DNA of 57,497 bases from an uncultured Collinsella sp. (GTDB lineage Bacteria; Actinomycetota; Coriobacteriia; Coriobacteriales; Coriobacteriaceae): positions 1-57,497 of the forward strand of contig URSO01000003.1 of the NCBI GenBank assembly GCA_900550415.1, given 5' to 3'. The notes under the pieces were generated by a model, which searched no databases, was not told where the DNA came from, and saw nothing but the letters and a program-made list of their open reading frames with translations. Positions 24,600 through 33,675 of the stretch are shown here, piece by piece. The position numbers and the translations under genes are program-made. Position 1 is the first letter of the stretch, and every line of letters starts with the position of its first letter.

Positions 24600-25781
24600 A
24601 TGCTATTTGTAAATCGGCTGGTACATACGCTTGTTCCCGGCAGCGAAAGCGAGCCGGTCGATACCTCCTGCCGCACCAACGCGGGTTTTGCCGCAGGCCT
24701 CATCTGCATCGGCCTCAACATCACGCTGTGCCTGGCCAAGGGCATAGCTGGTCTGCTCGCGGGCTCCGTCTCGCTTATCGCCGATGCCTTCAACAACCTT
24801 TCCGACGCCTCGAGCAACATCGTGAGCCTGCTCGGATTCCGCCTTGCCAGCCGCCCGGCCGATGAAGGTCACCCCTATGGCCACGGCCGCTACGAGTACC
24901 TTGCGGGGCTGTTTGTCGCCGTTCTCGTTTGCGCCGTCGGCATCAACCTGGCGCTCGAATCCATTACCAAGATCATCAAGCCTTCCCCCACCGCGTATTC
25001 GGCGCTCTCCATGGCAGCCCTTGTCCTGTCCATGCTCGTCAAGTTTTGGATGGCGGCATTCAACCGCACGCTGGGCAACCGCATCGATTCCGAGACGCTC
25101 ATCGCCACGGCGCAGGATTCCAAAAACGACGTCATTGCCTCAGCCTCGGTCCTGGCCGCAGCGCTTATTTCGCAGACGACTGGCTTTGACCTCGATGGCT
25201 GGGCAGGCCTGGGCGTGGGCATCTTCATCTGCATCAGCGGCATGGGCCTGGTGCGCGACGCCATCAGCCCGCTGCTGGGACAGGCGCCCGACCCCAAGCT
25301 CGTCCAGGCAATCCGCGACAAGATCATGTCGTATCCGCAGGTCCTAGGCACGCACGACCTGATGGTGCACGACTACGGTCCCGGCCGCCAGTTTGCCAGC
25401 GCACACGTGGAAATGCCCGGCGAGGGCGATGCGTTTGAACATCACGAGATCCTGGACACCATTGAGCACGATATCAAACGGCAGATGGGCATCGGTATCA
25501 CGCTACACTGCGACCCCATCGCCACCACCGGCGACGACCTGCGCGGCTGGGTCAAGCGCGGCATCATGCAGATCGATCCCGCGCTTTCCATCCACGACCT
25601 GCACGAACACGACGGGTTCGTTTCGTTTGACCTGGTGCGTCCCGACGGCTTTGACATATCCGACGAGGAGCTGCTGGAGCTCGTCACGCGCATCGTGCAC
25701 GAGCGCCGACCCGACGCCTCGTGCGTCGTCACGTTTGACTCGGGCTTCAGCTCGCCTGACCGTCCGGCCGAGCAGCTGTAA
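24600..25781 (+). CDS. Cation diffusion facilitator (CDF) family metal transporter
   Basis: 393 residues from the ATG at 24600. Six transmembrane helices between about 30 and 230. The metal site is visible in helix 2 (LIADAFNNLSDASSN, Asp62 and Asp69) and the HPYGHGRYEY loop follows. The cytoplasmic C-terminal domain contains HDLMVHDYGPGRQFASAHVEMP and is followed by an additional region of about 100 residues, longer than typical CDFs. Members export Zn2+, Fe2+, Mn2+ or Co2+ by proton antiport; the metal cannot be told here. GAGGACG precedes this start; an upstream ATG at 24579 is an alternative. Confidence 0.93.
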   Translation: MLFVNRLVHTLVPGSESEPVDTSCRTNAGFAAGLICIGLNITLCLAKGIAGLLAGSVSLIADAFNNLSDASSNIVSLLGFRLASRPADEGHPYGHGRYEYLAGLFVAVLVCAVGINLALESITKIIKPSPTAYSALSMAALVLSMLVKFWMAAFNRTLGNRIDSETLIATAQDSKNDVIASASVLAAALISQTTGFDLDGWAGLGVGIFICISGMGLVRDAISPLLGQAPDPKLVQAIRDKIMSYPQVLGTHDLMVHDYGPGRQFASAHVEMPGEGDAFEHHEILDTIEHDIKRQMGIGITLHCDPIATTGDDLRGWVKRGIMQIDPALSIHDLHEHDGFVSFDLVRPDGFDISDEELLELVTRIVHERRPDASCVVTFDSGFSSPDRPAEQL

Positions 25782-25790
25782 TCGACAGCA

Positions 25791-25858
25791 AAACGGGACG
25801 CAGGACCGCCGACCAACGCGCCTACGCGCCCGGTCACGCAATCCTGCGTCCCGTTTTT
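25791..25858. terminator. bidirectional terminator
   Basis: 15-bp arms AAACGGGACGCAGGA / TCCTGCGTCCCGTTT around a GC-rich loop. TTTTTGTTTG follows on the plus strand and TTTTGCTG on the minus strand. It lies between convergent genes. Confidence 0.9.
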
Positions 25859-25891
25859 GTTTGCACTGCTAAGGCTCTAGCCGCTCGACCG

Positions 25892-26848
25892 CTAGTTCCC
25901 CTGCGCGCCCGAAATGCCGTTTTGCAGGGCACCCCAGGCGTTCGTTGCCATATCGCCCAGGTTCTGTGCGGTATCGCCGAGATTCTGAGCCGTGTCACCC
26001 AGCTCTTGGGCCTTATCTCCCAGCTCCTGGGCCTTGTTGCTCAGGTCCTCCAGCGTGTTGGAGCTCGAGCTGTCCGAGGTGCCCTGGTCGCCGGACGCAT
26101 TACCCGACGAGCTGTCCTTGCGCGTGAGCTGAATCTCGAGGTTACCGTTGTCGTTATAGTAGGCAGACGTCACGACCCAGTTGGCATCGACAACGGGCGT
26201 CGAGCCGTCATCGGTCAGAATCACGGCATTCGAAAGATCGGCCCCGCGCGACTTGAGGAGCTTCTTGGCGTTGGACCAGTACTGACCCGGGATATCGCTC
26301 AGGTCGACGGTGCCGGACTGGGTAGTCTCGGTCTGCCCGGCCGTGGTATCAGTCGTGGCGCCCCGCTTGTTGAGCATGCCCGACACGATGGCAAACACTA
26401 CCGACAGGGCAAAGAAGATCGCCAGCACGATCAGGATTTTCTTGATCACGCTCGACGAACGCGACGGCGTCTTTTCCTCGTCCTCGCCATACTGAGGGAT
26501 GGACTTGGGATACTCACGATACGGCTCGCGCGCATATCGGTCGCGCGACTCGTAGGGCGGCTGTGCCGTGCGCGGCATATATGTCGTCTGCTGAGGTTGC
26601 GGAATGGGATTTTGCAGCAAGTCATCATAAGGGTCTGCCGCCGCGCTTCCGTAGGGACTCTGCGATGAGGCACCATACGGGTCCTGCGCTGCGTTTCCGT
26701 AATTCACAACGCGCGTGGGATCGGCCGACGCCTGCGTCGTATCGGGGGCAGCGTAGCCGGGATTCGGCACGACGCGGGTCTCATCGGCGCCATTGCCCGT
26801 CCGCGGGGAGCCGTAGCCACCCATTACGGTCGTCTTATCCTGGTCCAT
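25892..26848 (-). CDS. Single-pass membrane protein with disordered N-terminus and heptad-like C-terminal repeats
   Basis: 318 residues. Residues 1-135 are Pro/Gly/Tyr/Gln-rich and probably disordered in the cytoplasm, with short TRVV repeats. One transmembrane helix lies at about 137-159 after a basic KK. The extracellular part has a compact domain of about 70 residues (SDIPGQYWSNAKKLLKSRGAD to IQLTRKD), a Ser/Gly linker, and a run of seven-residue repeats of the AQELGDK/AQNLGDT type. No enzyme motif. GGAAAGGAATCG precedes the ATG. The domain after the membrane resembles PASTA-like or similar small extracellular modules only loosely; I do not assign it. Confidence 0.82.
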   Translation of the reverse strand: MDQDKTTVMGGYGSPRTGNGADETRVVPNPGYAAPDTTQASADPTRVVNYGNAAQDPYGASSQSPYGSAAADPYDDLLQNPIPQPQQTTYMPRTAQPPYESRDRYAREPYREYPKSIPQYGEDEEKTPSRSSSVIKKILIVLAIFFALSVVFAIVSGMLNKRGATTDTTAGQTETTQSGTVDLSDIPGQYWSNAKKLLKSRGADLSNAVILTDDGSTPVVDANWVVTSAYYNDNGNLEIQLTRKDSSSGNASGDQGTSDSSSSNTLEDLSNKAQELGDKAQELGDTAQNLGDTAQNLGDMATNAWGALQNGISGAQGN

Positions 26849-26985
26849 GCAACGATTCCTTTCCGTCGCCCGTAAGCATCAAGTTATCCATGCATTCTAC
26901 CCGCGCAAAAGCCTATGATGGGCAAAGCCCGCCGGTATCTACAAGACATGCGCGGCCGACGGTCACAAGCGAATCGAGGAACGTC

Positions 26986-27222
26986 ATGGCAAAAAGCAAG
27001 CTCATCAAAGACACAACGCGTGCCGAGCGCGAGGAGATCATTAAGCTGGCACTCGCTGGCTGCGGCAACGGCAGCTGCGATAATTGCGGAAGCTGCAGCT
27101 TGGGAGCCGGCGACCCGTACGGCACCTACCAGCCCTACATTGACGGCGAGATGGAGATCGCCGACATCAACATGATGGTCGCCGAGCGCAACGCCAAACT
27201 CTTCGGCCTCCAGCGCGGCTAA
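26986..27222 (+). CDS. Small Cys-rich protein, CX4CX2CX2C motif
   Basis: 78 residues. A helical basic N-terminal part (about 1-25) is followed by GCGNGSCDNCGSCSLGAG with Cys26, Cys31, Cys34 and Cys37, enough for one zinc or Fe-S site, then an acidic C-terminal helix. The ATG at 26986 has CGAGGAACG upstream; the longer open frame begins inside the divergent gene and is not protein-like. Transcribed away from the 25892-26848 gene and convergent with the next. No family recognised; a metal-binding or redox adaptor is possible. Confidence 0.72.
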   Translation: MAKSKLIKDTTRAEREEIIKLALAGCGNGSCDNCGSCSLGAGDPYGTYQPYIDGEMEIADINMMVAERNAKLFGLQRG

Positions 27223-27255
27223 TGATCCCTTCTTGGGCTGTGCACCAAAAAATGC

Positions 27256-27393
27256 GCCCATCTACTACGTTTAACCCAAGGGTGCCAACCATGGCCATAT
27301 TTGTGTTAACAAAACCGCAGGTAAACGTCTTGCCGCATTGTTAAAAAACGCTCCATGGTCGGTCTAACCCCGGTAAACGTAGTAGATGGGCGC
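27256..27393. repeat. 138-bp hairpin element between convergent genes
   Basis: Perfect 20-bp terminal inverted repeats gcgcccatctactacgttta (27256-27275 and complement at 27374-27393), with an inner ACCATGG/CCATGGT match and a loop of about 50 nt. The minus strand exits into TTTTTTGG and the plus strand into TTTTCG, so it can terminate both neighbours. Size and symmetry also fit a dispersed palindromic element or MITE. No open frame. Confidence 0.7.
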
Positions 27394-27443
27394 TTTTCGT
27401 GGCCCGGCCGGCCCAGATAGCTTGTTTCGGAGCCAATTTGCAT

Positions 27444-27485
27444 CAAAAGTCCCCGGCGGCGCTGTGTTTTGCGCTACCGGGGACT
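27444..27485 (-). terminator. rho-independent terminator
   Basis: AGTCCCCGG / CCGGGGACT arms with TTTTG following on the minus strand, 27 bp past the stop of the 617-residue gene. Confidence 0.85.
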
Positions 27486-27511
27486 GTTCTATTCACGATC
27501 CGTAGCTTTCC

Positions 27512-29365
27512 TTACTCGTTAGACACATATGTGGCACGAGGATAATCGGGCGTAACATCTTGGCCGCTGGAATAGCTCGAATCGAAAGGATGCGCCACCA
27601 GATCGTGCGTGCCCCATGCCATGCAGTCAAATAAACCAGTATCGAGAACAACGATATAACCCTTGCCGTCATAGCAGAAATGGTCCTCGGTAAAGTTATC
27701 GTCGTCTTCGAGGCTGTCATCAACTATTGAATCCGCCCCTCGCTTTGCCGCCCCGATCACTTGCTTGGCCTCGCTCTTGAGGGTGTCAAACGAGAGCCCG
27801 TGCTGTGCAAGCGAGTCCTCAAGCGAAACCTGCTCGCCCGTCTTGAGGTTATAGTATGCCGACCTCGTCACCTGCTCCGAACGATACGGAGGAATGTAGC
27901 TATCGGTGTAGGTACGCACGCATGCAATATCGCCATCAATCGAGACAATCTCAGCGTAATACATCGTGGTCACACGATTGCTCTCATCATATGGCGTTGC
28001 CTGCTTGCTCGCATCAAGCGCATCCGCGACGAGCTGAATCATATCCTTGTTGAACTTGGCGACACCCACACTCTGGCCTTTTACCTGAGGATAGGTCCAC
28101 GTAGCCGAAATCTGGCACGTAACGTCGGGATCAGGCGCGCCCTCGCCCACCGGCGCCGTAAAGCTGACATCCTGTGTGGCAGTAGCAGCCTCATAGCTCG
28201 CCTGCGCACCGTCATCGTCCTTTGACTTCAGTTGCTCCAGCGTCGTGGCGACCGATGCGATGGTTTCGTTTACCGTATCCTTATCGTAAACTAGCACGCC
28301 ATAAACGCCAGAAAAAGGAGCGAAAGACACATACGCCTGATGGGGAGCCACACTAACATCCGGCGTATAGACCTTCTCAATCTTGCCATTCTTATACGCC
28401 CAGACTTCAAGATGCGCAGCGGCCGCGTTATCCACACGGTCCACCGGTTCATCGGAATACTCAATCAGTAGCTCATCTTGGCCGTCGCCATCAAAGTCAA
28501 CAAGTTTGGCATAGGCAACACCCTGGGCTCCATACGTAGATTGAGAATCATCAATCTCGACAGCCTCGCCCTCGCCGTACTTTTTCTGGTACTCGAGGAT
28601 CTTGTCGGTGAACAGCTCGTTTGCCGTCTTGACCGCCGCCTTGGCAGAGGCCTTGGCCTCCTTCTTGGACTGCGTGAGCTCAACGCTCTTAGGGGCGTCC
28701 GAACCTTCCTTGGTATAGTCGACCTTCATGGTGGTCGTGCTCTTCTTTTTACCCTTGCCTGAGGTGATGGTCATCTGGTACTTCTGGTCGGGCAGCTCGC
28801 CAAAGTCCTCCATAGCAAAGCCGTCCTCGCCATCGACCTTGATGGTGTAGCTCTTGCCCTTGCCGGACACCGGCGCCAGCTCGACGGTATAGCTCTTGAG
28901 CTTTTTTCCTTTGCTGTTCTTGGGCAGCACTTTGGTCTCGCATGCACAGACAACGTAGCCCTTGCCACCCGAAGTCACCTCGGACGACGCGCCGATACGC
29001 GGCACAATCACGATAGCGGCGACAACGGCGACAACGGCCACACCGCCGATAACGGCCGCGACGATGCGGCCCCTGTGCTTGGGCTTCTTGGGTTGAGGCG
29101 TCACATCGAACGACTCAGCGGGCTCGGCGAACGGCTGCTCATATTGAGGCTGTGCCGCCATGTGAGCCGGAGCACCTTGCGCGGCCTGCCGCCCCGCAGG
29201 AGCTGATGACGGCGCGGACGCAGCAGGGTCGCCCACCAGCGCGCTATCCCCTACCGGAAACCCCACGGGCTCCGCTTGATCCTCGGCGGCGTCCACACGC
29301 GTTCCGCAGCTCGTGCAAAACATGGAGCCATCGGGTATCTGAGCCCCGCACTTGGTGCAATACAT
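27512..29365 (-). CDS. Zinc-ribbon membrane protein with large extracellular region
   Basis: 617 residues. N-terminal zinc ribbon with Cys3, Cys6, Cys17 and Cys20, a Pro/Ala-rich linker, and one transmembrane helix at about 101-122. Outside are a Lys/Gly-rich beta domain (about 130-230), a central region with an FG-GAP-like stretch (AKLVDFDGDGQDELLIEY) and a C-terminal domain (about 430-600) resembling DUF3298/RsiV-type domains (SEQVTRSAYYNLKTGEQVSLEDS). That last assignment is tentative. Same layout as the protein at 1886-2725. Upstream it has the TGTTGCGCAACA palindrome, 82 bp from the start. No obvious partner gene; it stands between terminators. Confidence 0.87.
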   Translation of the reverse strand: MYCTKCGAQIPDGSMFCTSCGTRVDAAEDQAEPVGFPVGDSALVGDPAASAPSSAPAGRQAAQGAPAHMAAQPQYEQPFAEPAESFDVTPQPKKPKHRGRIVAAVIGGVAVVAVVAAIVIVPRIGASSEVTSGGKGYVVCACETKVLPKNSKGKKLKSYTVELAPVSGKGKSYTIKVDGEDGFAMEDFGELPDQKYQMTITSGKGKKKSTTTMKVDYTKEGSDAPKSVELTQSKKEAKASAKAAVKTANELFTDKILEYQKKYGEGEAVEIDDSQSTYGAQGVAYAKLVDFDGDGQDELLIEYSDEPVDRVDNAAAAHLEVWAYKNGKIEKVYTPDVSVAPHQAYVSFAPFSGVYGVLVYDKDTVNETIASVATTLEQLKSKDDDGAQASYEAATATQDVSFTAPVGEGAPDPDVTCQISATWTYPQVKGQSVGVAKFNKDMIQLVADALDASKQATPYDESNRVTTMYYAEIVSIDGDIACVRTYTDSYIPPYRSEQVTRSAYYNLKTGEQVSLEDSLAQHGLSFDTLKSEAKQVIGAAKRGADSIVDDSLEDDDNFTEDHFCYDGKGYIVVLDTGLFDCMAWGTHDLVAHPFDSSYSSGQDVTPDYPRATYVSNE

Positions 29366-29446
29366 CGCATCTCCCGTCTCTCATCGCAGCCGCAATGCGC
29401 CTGCGCAGTTCTTCCAACTACACCGTACGAGAGAAATCCCCAACCT

Positions 29447-29458
29447 TGTTGCGCAACA
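29447..29458. promoter_or_regulatory. perfect 12-bp palindrome TGTTGCGCAACA
   Basis: Same palindrome, followed by TTG as at 2789, here 82 bp upstream of the zinc-ribbon membrane protein gene. Two exact copies at comparable distances from two genes of like architecture make chance less likely. Confidence 0.45.
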
Positions 29459-29495
29459 TTGCCGCCGCAAAAAAATGATCCCTTGGGAACGGAGG

Positions 29496-29532
29496 AAAAA
29501 GCCCCGCCGGGCCTTGGTAGGCGCGGCGGGGC
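29496..29532 (-). terminator. rho-independent terminator of fhs
   Basis: GCCCCGCCG / CGGCGGGGC arms with TTTTTCC following on the minus strand, 25 bp past the fhs stop. Confidence 0.9.
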
Positions 29533-29557
29533 GGGCAAGCGGCTATGAGCAGCAGGC

Positions 29558-31225
29558 TTAGAACAGACCGGTGATGTTGCCGTCGTTGTCGACGTCGATG
29601 TTCTCGGCCGCGGGAACCTTGGGCAGGCCCGGCATGGTCAGAACGCTACCGGTCAGCGCGACCACAAAGTGGGCACCGGCGGAAACCTTGAGCTCGCGCA
29701 CCGTGATGCGGAAGCCCTCGGGAGCGCCCAGCGCCTTGGCGTTGTCGCTAAAGCTGTACTGGGTCTTGGCCACGCACACCGGCAGGTTGCCAAAGCCGTT
29801 CTCGCGCAGCTCGGCGAGCTGGCGCCTGGCAGCCGGCGTAAAGTCAACGCCGTCGGCGCGGTAGACCTTGGTAGCAACGGCCTCGAGGGCGTCGGCCACA
29901 TCGGCACCGTCCTCGTAGGCAAACTTGAGCTCGCTCGGCTGCTCAATCAGGCGCATGACCTCATCGGCTAGGTCGAGCGCGCCCTCGCCACCCTTGGCCC
30001 AAACCTCGGACAGCTTAACGTTAACACCGAGTTTCTGGCATTCGGACTCGATGAGCTCGAGCTCGGCCTCGGTGTCCGTCGGGAAGCGGTTGATGGCGAC
30101 CACGCAGGGCAGACCGTAGACATTCTGAATGTTGTCGACGTGGCGCAGCAGGTTGGGCATGCCAGCCTTGAGGGCCTCGAGGTTCTCCTCGTTGAGGTCG
30201 GCCTTGGCGACACCGCCGTTGTACTTAAGCGCGCGGGCAGTGGCGACGACCACGACGGCGCTGGGGCGAACGCCCGTCATGCGGCACTTGATGTCCAGGA
30301 ATTTCTCGGCGCCCAGGTCGGCACCAAAGCCGGCCTCGGTAATGGCGACATCGCCAAAACGCATAGCCATACGCGTGGCCATGATGGAGTTGCAGCCGTG
30401 GGCGATATTGGCGAAGGGACCGCCGTGGACAAACGCGGGCGTACCCTCGAGCGTCTGCACCAGATTGGGCTTGAGCGCATCCTTGAGCAGTGCGGCCATA
30501 GCTCCCTGGGCCTTAAGGTCGCGTGCGCGGACGGGCTCGCCGGCATAGCTGTAGCCGACAACGATCTCGCCCAAGCGCTCCTTAAGATCGTTGATGCTCG
30601 TGGACAGGCACAGGATCGCCATGACCTCGGAGGCAACGGTGATATCGAAGCCGTCCTCGCGCGGCACGCCCTGGGCCTTGCCGCCAATACCGTCGATAAC
30701 ATGGCGCAGCTGACGGTCGTTCATGTCGACGACGCGCTTCCAGGTGATGCGCTTAACGTCGATGCCGAGCTGGTTGCCCTGCTGAATATGGTTGTCGAGC
30801 ATGGCTGCCAGCAGATTGTTGGCGGCACCAATGGCATGGAAGTCGCCGGTAAAGTGCAGGTTGATGTCCTCCATGGGGATGACCTGAGCCCAGCCGCCGC
30901 CAGCGGCACCGCCCTTGACGCCAAAGACGGGGCCGAGCGAAGGCTCACGCAGGGCCACAGCGCTCTTGACGCCGCGACGGCGCAGGCCATCGGCCAGACC
31001 GATGGTCGTGGTGGTCTTACCCTCGCCCGCAGGCGTGGGGTTGATGGCGGTCACGAGGACGAGCTTGGCCTGGTGATCAGTTGGCTCATTGAGCAGAGAG
31101 TAGTCGACCTTAGCCTTGTCGAAGCCGTACGGAATCAGGTGCTTTACGTCGACGCCGGCGTTCTTAGCCACCTCGGTAATGGGCAGCGGCGTGACGGAAC
31201 GTGCGATTTCGATGTCAGTAGGCAT
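29558..31225 (-). CDS. fhs: Formate-tetrahydrofolate ligase
   Basis: 555 residues, the normal length. Joins formate to THF using ATP, giving 10-formyl-THF. Signatures: NPTPAGEGKTTTTIGL (about 62-77, the nucleotide-binding loop), LREPSLGPVFGVKGGAAGGG, and VHGGPFANIAHGCNS. All look intact. The ATG at 31225 is preceded by AAAGGACC and begins the conserved N-terminus MPTDIEIAR; upstream in-frame codons are rejected. It is monocistronic between terminators, not next to folD/fchA, but supplies their substrate. No THF riboswitch is visible in the short upstream region. Confidence 0.98.
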   Translation of the reverse strand: MPTDIEIARSVTPLPITEVAKNAGVDVKHLIPYGFDKAKVDYSLLNEPTDHQAKLVLVTAINPTPAGEGKTTTTIGLADGLRRRGVKSAVALREPSLGPVFGVKGGAAGGGWAQVIPMEDINLHFTGDFHAIGAANNLLAAMLDNHIQQGNQLGIDVKRITWKRVVDMNDRQLRHVIDGIGGKAQGVPREDGFDITVASEVMAILCLSTSINDLKERLGEIVVGYSYAGEPVRARDLKAQGAMAALLKDALKPNLVQTLEGTPAFVHGGPFANIAHGCNSIMATRMAMRFGDVAITEAGFGADLGAEKFLDIKCRMTGVRPSAVVVVATARALKYNGGVAKADLNEENLEALKAGMPNLLRHVDNIQNVYGLPCVVAINRFPTDTEAELELIESECQKLGVNVKLSEVWAKGGEGALDLADEVMRLIEQPSELKFAYEDGADVADALEAVATKVYRADGVDFTPAARRQLAELRENGFGNLPVCVAKTQYSFSDNAKALGAPEGFRITVRELKVSAGAHFVVALTGSVLTMPGLPKVPAAENIDVDNDGNITGLF

Positions 31226-31356
31226 GGACGGTCCTTTCGTTACCGGATGAGAAAAAGACCAATTCAGCATAGCACGGGCGCGCAATAGTAAAGCACCCGC
31301 AACCGACAAACGGCGATATGTTTATCCAATGCTCAGCGATAGCCTACAAACCCGTC

Positions 31357-32424
31357 CTAAACGGTCGGCTCAATTCCCAAATGCTCAAAGGTGCGAAGCG
31401 TTGCCTGGCGACCCTGCGGTGTGCGAACCATCAATCCGCACTGCAGCAGATAGGGCTCGTAGACGTCCTCAAGCGTACCCGGGTCCTCGCCCACCGCACT
31501 GGCAAGCGTGGTCAAGCCAACGGCACGGCCGGAGAACGTCTTGGCGAGTGTCTCCAAGATACGAATGTCCATCCAGTCCAGACCAAGCTCATCAATCTCG
31601 AAGAACTCGAGCGCCTGACGACAAATATCAAGCTCAATAGGACCGTTGCCGCGCACCTGCGCGTAGTCGCGCACGCGCTTGAGCAGACGGTTGGCCAGGC
31701 GCGGCGTACCACGCGAGCGTGAGCCGATCTCGAGCGCGCTCGGATGGTCTATTGTCACGCCCAGGATGGTCGCCGAGCGCGTCACAATCTGGGCAAGCTC
31801 CTCGACGGCGTAGTAATCCAGGCGATACGAAATGCCAAAACGGTCGCGTAGCGGGCCGGTCAACATGCCCGAGCGAGTCGTTGCCGCCACCAGCGTGAAC
31901 TTGGGGATATCCAAGCGAATCGAGCGCGCCGCCGGACCCTTACCGATCACGATATCGAGGGCAAAGTCCTCCATCGCAGGATACAGGACCTCCTCGACCG
32001 AGCGGTTGAGGCGGTGAATCTCGTCGATAAACAGCACGTCGCCCGGCTGCAAGTTAGTCAGGATAGCCGCCAGATCACCGGTGCGCGCGATGGCCGGGCC
32101 ACTCGTCGTCTTGATCTGAGCGCCCAGCTCGTTGGCGATAACCGTGGCCAGCGTGGTCTTGCCCAGACCCGGAGGGCCCGAGAAGATCACGTGGTCGAGC
32201 GTCTCGCCACGGCTCTGCGCCGCCTCGATGAGCACGCGCAAACTCTGCTTGATGTGCTCCTGGCCACAGTAGTCGTCCAGGCGCTGGGGGCGCAGGGTAC
32301 GGTCGACATCGAGGTCCTCGGGCGTCAGCTCCGAGCCCACCATGCGCTCGCCATGCGCCATGGATGCCGCCGGCGAGTTGCCAGGCGTCGCCCACAGGTC
32401 CTGAGAGTCATCGGCTTCCCACAT
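31357..32424 (-). CDS. ruvB: Holliday junction branch migration helicase RuvB
   Basis: 355 residues. AAA+ motor driving branch migration with RuvA. Walker A GPPGLGKTT, Walker B LFIDEIHR, sensor TTRSGM, arginine-finger segment GPLRDRFG, and a C-terminal winged helix ending in RTPQGRQATLRTFEHL. The N-terminal 30 residues before LTPEDLDVDRTLRPQ are an extension. A GTG three bases upstream (GTGA overlap with the ruvA stop) is an equally possible start. Last gene of ruvCAB. Confidence 0.98.
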   Translation of the reverse strand: MWEADDSQDLWATPGNSPAASMAHGERMVGSELTPEDLDVDRTLRPQRLDDYCGQEHIKQSLRVLIEAAQSRGETLDHVIFSGPPGLGKTTLATVIANELGAQIKTTSGPAIARTGDLAAILTNLQPGDVLFIDEIHRLNRSVEEVLYPAMEDFALDIVIGKGPAARSIRLDIPKFTLVAATTRSGMLTGPLRDRFGISYRLDYYAVEELAQIVTRSATILGVTIDHPSALEIGSRSRGTPRLANRLLKRVRDYAQVRGNGPIELDICRQALEFFEIDELGLDWMDIRILETLAKTFSGRAVGLTTLASAVGEDPGTLEDVYEPYLLQCGLMVRTPQGRQATLRTFEHLGIEPTV

Positions 32425-33044
32425 CACGCATCCATTCCGAGTCGCTTAAGCGCCGCGCCGAGCAGATCCTCGACACGCATATCCTGCCCATCATACCCGC
32501 TCAGGGCAACATCGGTCTCCTGCGGGCTAAAGCCCATGGAAAGGAGTGCCGCGCGGGCATCGTCGATGGCCGAGGAAGCGGCGGTGGAAACCGGCATCGC
32601 AACCTGACCGGGAATCACGTCGACCGGAACAAAGCCCTTGTCCTTGGCGAAGGTGCTCTTGAGCTCCAAGATAAGGCGCTGCGCGGTCTTTTTGCCCACA
32701 CCAGGCACCTTGGCCATGCCCTTGTCATCCTCGGCCATTACCAGGGAATACAACTGGCCCACGGTATAGGTGGAAAGCACGGCAAGCGCCAGGCGCGGAC
32801 CGACGCCCGAGACGGACACGAGCCGATCGAACATCGTGCGCTCGTCCTTGGAGGCAAAGCCAAAGAGCGTCATGGCGTCCTCACGCACCTGCATGCGCGT
32901 GTAGAGGCGAACCTCGCCGCCGGGCGTCGGCAACGTGGCCGCGGTGCTGCCCGAGATGCCGAGCTCAAAGCCCACGCCCGACACATCGACGACGGCCAAG
33001 CTCATCGTGGCCTCGACAAGCGTTCCATGGAGCTGAGAAATCAT
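32424..33044 (-). CDS. ruvA: Holliday junction DNA-binding protein RuvA
   Basis: 206 residues. OB-fold N-terminal domain starting MISQLHGTLVEA; two helix-hairpin-helix motifs VSGVGPRLALAVLS and VPGVGKKTAQRLI; flexible linker; C-terminal RuvB-binding helices (AALLSMGFSPQETDVAL). Its ATG overlaps the ruvC stop by one base (TGATG), and its stop overlaps the ruvB start, so the three are translationally coupled. Confidence 0.98.
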   Translation of the reverse strand: MISQLHGTLVEATMSLAVVDVSGVGFELGISGSTAATLPTPGGEVRLYTRMQVREDAMTLFGFASKDERTMFDRLVSVSGVGPRLALAVLSTYTVGQLYSLVMAEDDKGMAKVPGVGKKTAQRLILELKSTFAKDKGFVPVDVIPGQVAMPVSTAASSAIDDARAALLSMGFSPQETDVALSGYDGQDMRVEDLLGAALKRLGMDA

Positions 33045-33565
33045 CAGTATCCGGTTCCTCTCTGTTGATAGAACTCGCCACCGGTAAGCGCCCGCGTGCG
33101 ACTGAGGTTGACGTGACAGATGGCGCAGGCCAGGGCATCGGCGGCATGGTCTGGGTGAGGGTCGTGATCGAGCTGCGTGAGCGTGCGCACCATGTAGGCA
33201 ACCTGCCGTTTATCCGCAGCGCCCGTACCCACCACGGCCTGCTTGATCTGCATGGGCGTGTATTCGCCTATCTCGAGCGCGCACTCCGAAAGCGCCACGA
33301 GTGCAGCACCGCGGGCATGCGCCGTAGGAATTGCCGAGCGGACGTTGGCGCCAAAGTAGATGCTCTCGATAGCAGCGGTATCGGGGCGATAACGCTCCAC
33401 GACACCCTTGAGGTCGCGGGCGATATGCGACAGGCGCACCGCGAGCGGACTACCCGCGCTCGTCTCGATACAACCGTAGGCACGGCAGCGAACCTCGCCG
33501 CGCCGCTCCTCGATAATCCCCCAACCCGTATGGGCCAAACCGGGGTCAATGCCCAAGATAACCAA
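33044..33565 (-). CDS. ruvC: Holliday junction resolvase RuvC
   Basis: 173 residues. Cuts Holliday junctions symmetrically in a RuvAB complex. Active-site residues present: Asp in ILGIDPGL, Glu in AAIESIYFG, and the C-terminal acidic pair in DHDPHPDHAADALA. The TTG at 33565 is chosen because GGGGAGG sits 5 nt before it and the protein then begins at the conserved strand; no ATG or GTG matches as well, and the open frame upstream (to 33595) adds ten non-conserved residues. First gene of ruvCAB. Confidence 0.95.
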   Translation of the reverse strand: MVILGIDPGLAHTGWGIIEERRGEVRCRAYGCIETSAGSPLAVRLSHIARDLKGVVERYRPDTAAIESIYFGANVRSAIPTAHARGAALVALSECALEIGEYTPMQIKQAVVGTGAADKRQVAYMVRTLTQLDHDPHPDHAADALACAICHVNLSRTRALTGGEFYQQRGTGY

Positions 33566-33675
33566 GCCAACCTCCCCTCGTCTTTTGCCAAGCACAAGGC
33601 AAGGCCCCGCGCATCATTCACGAACGTCTGTTCTAGAATAACACAACGGGGCCAAGACGCTTAGTTGAAGTATCG

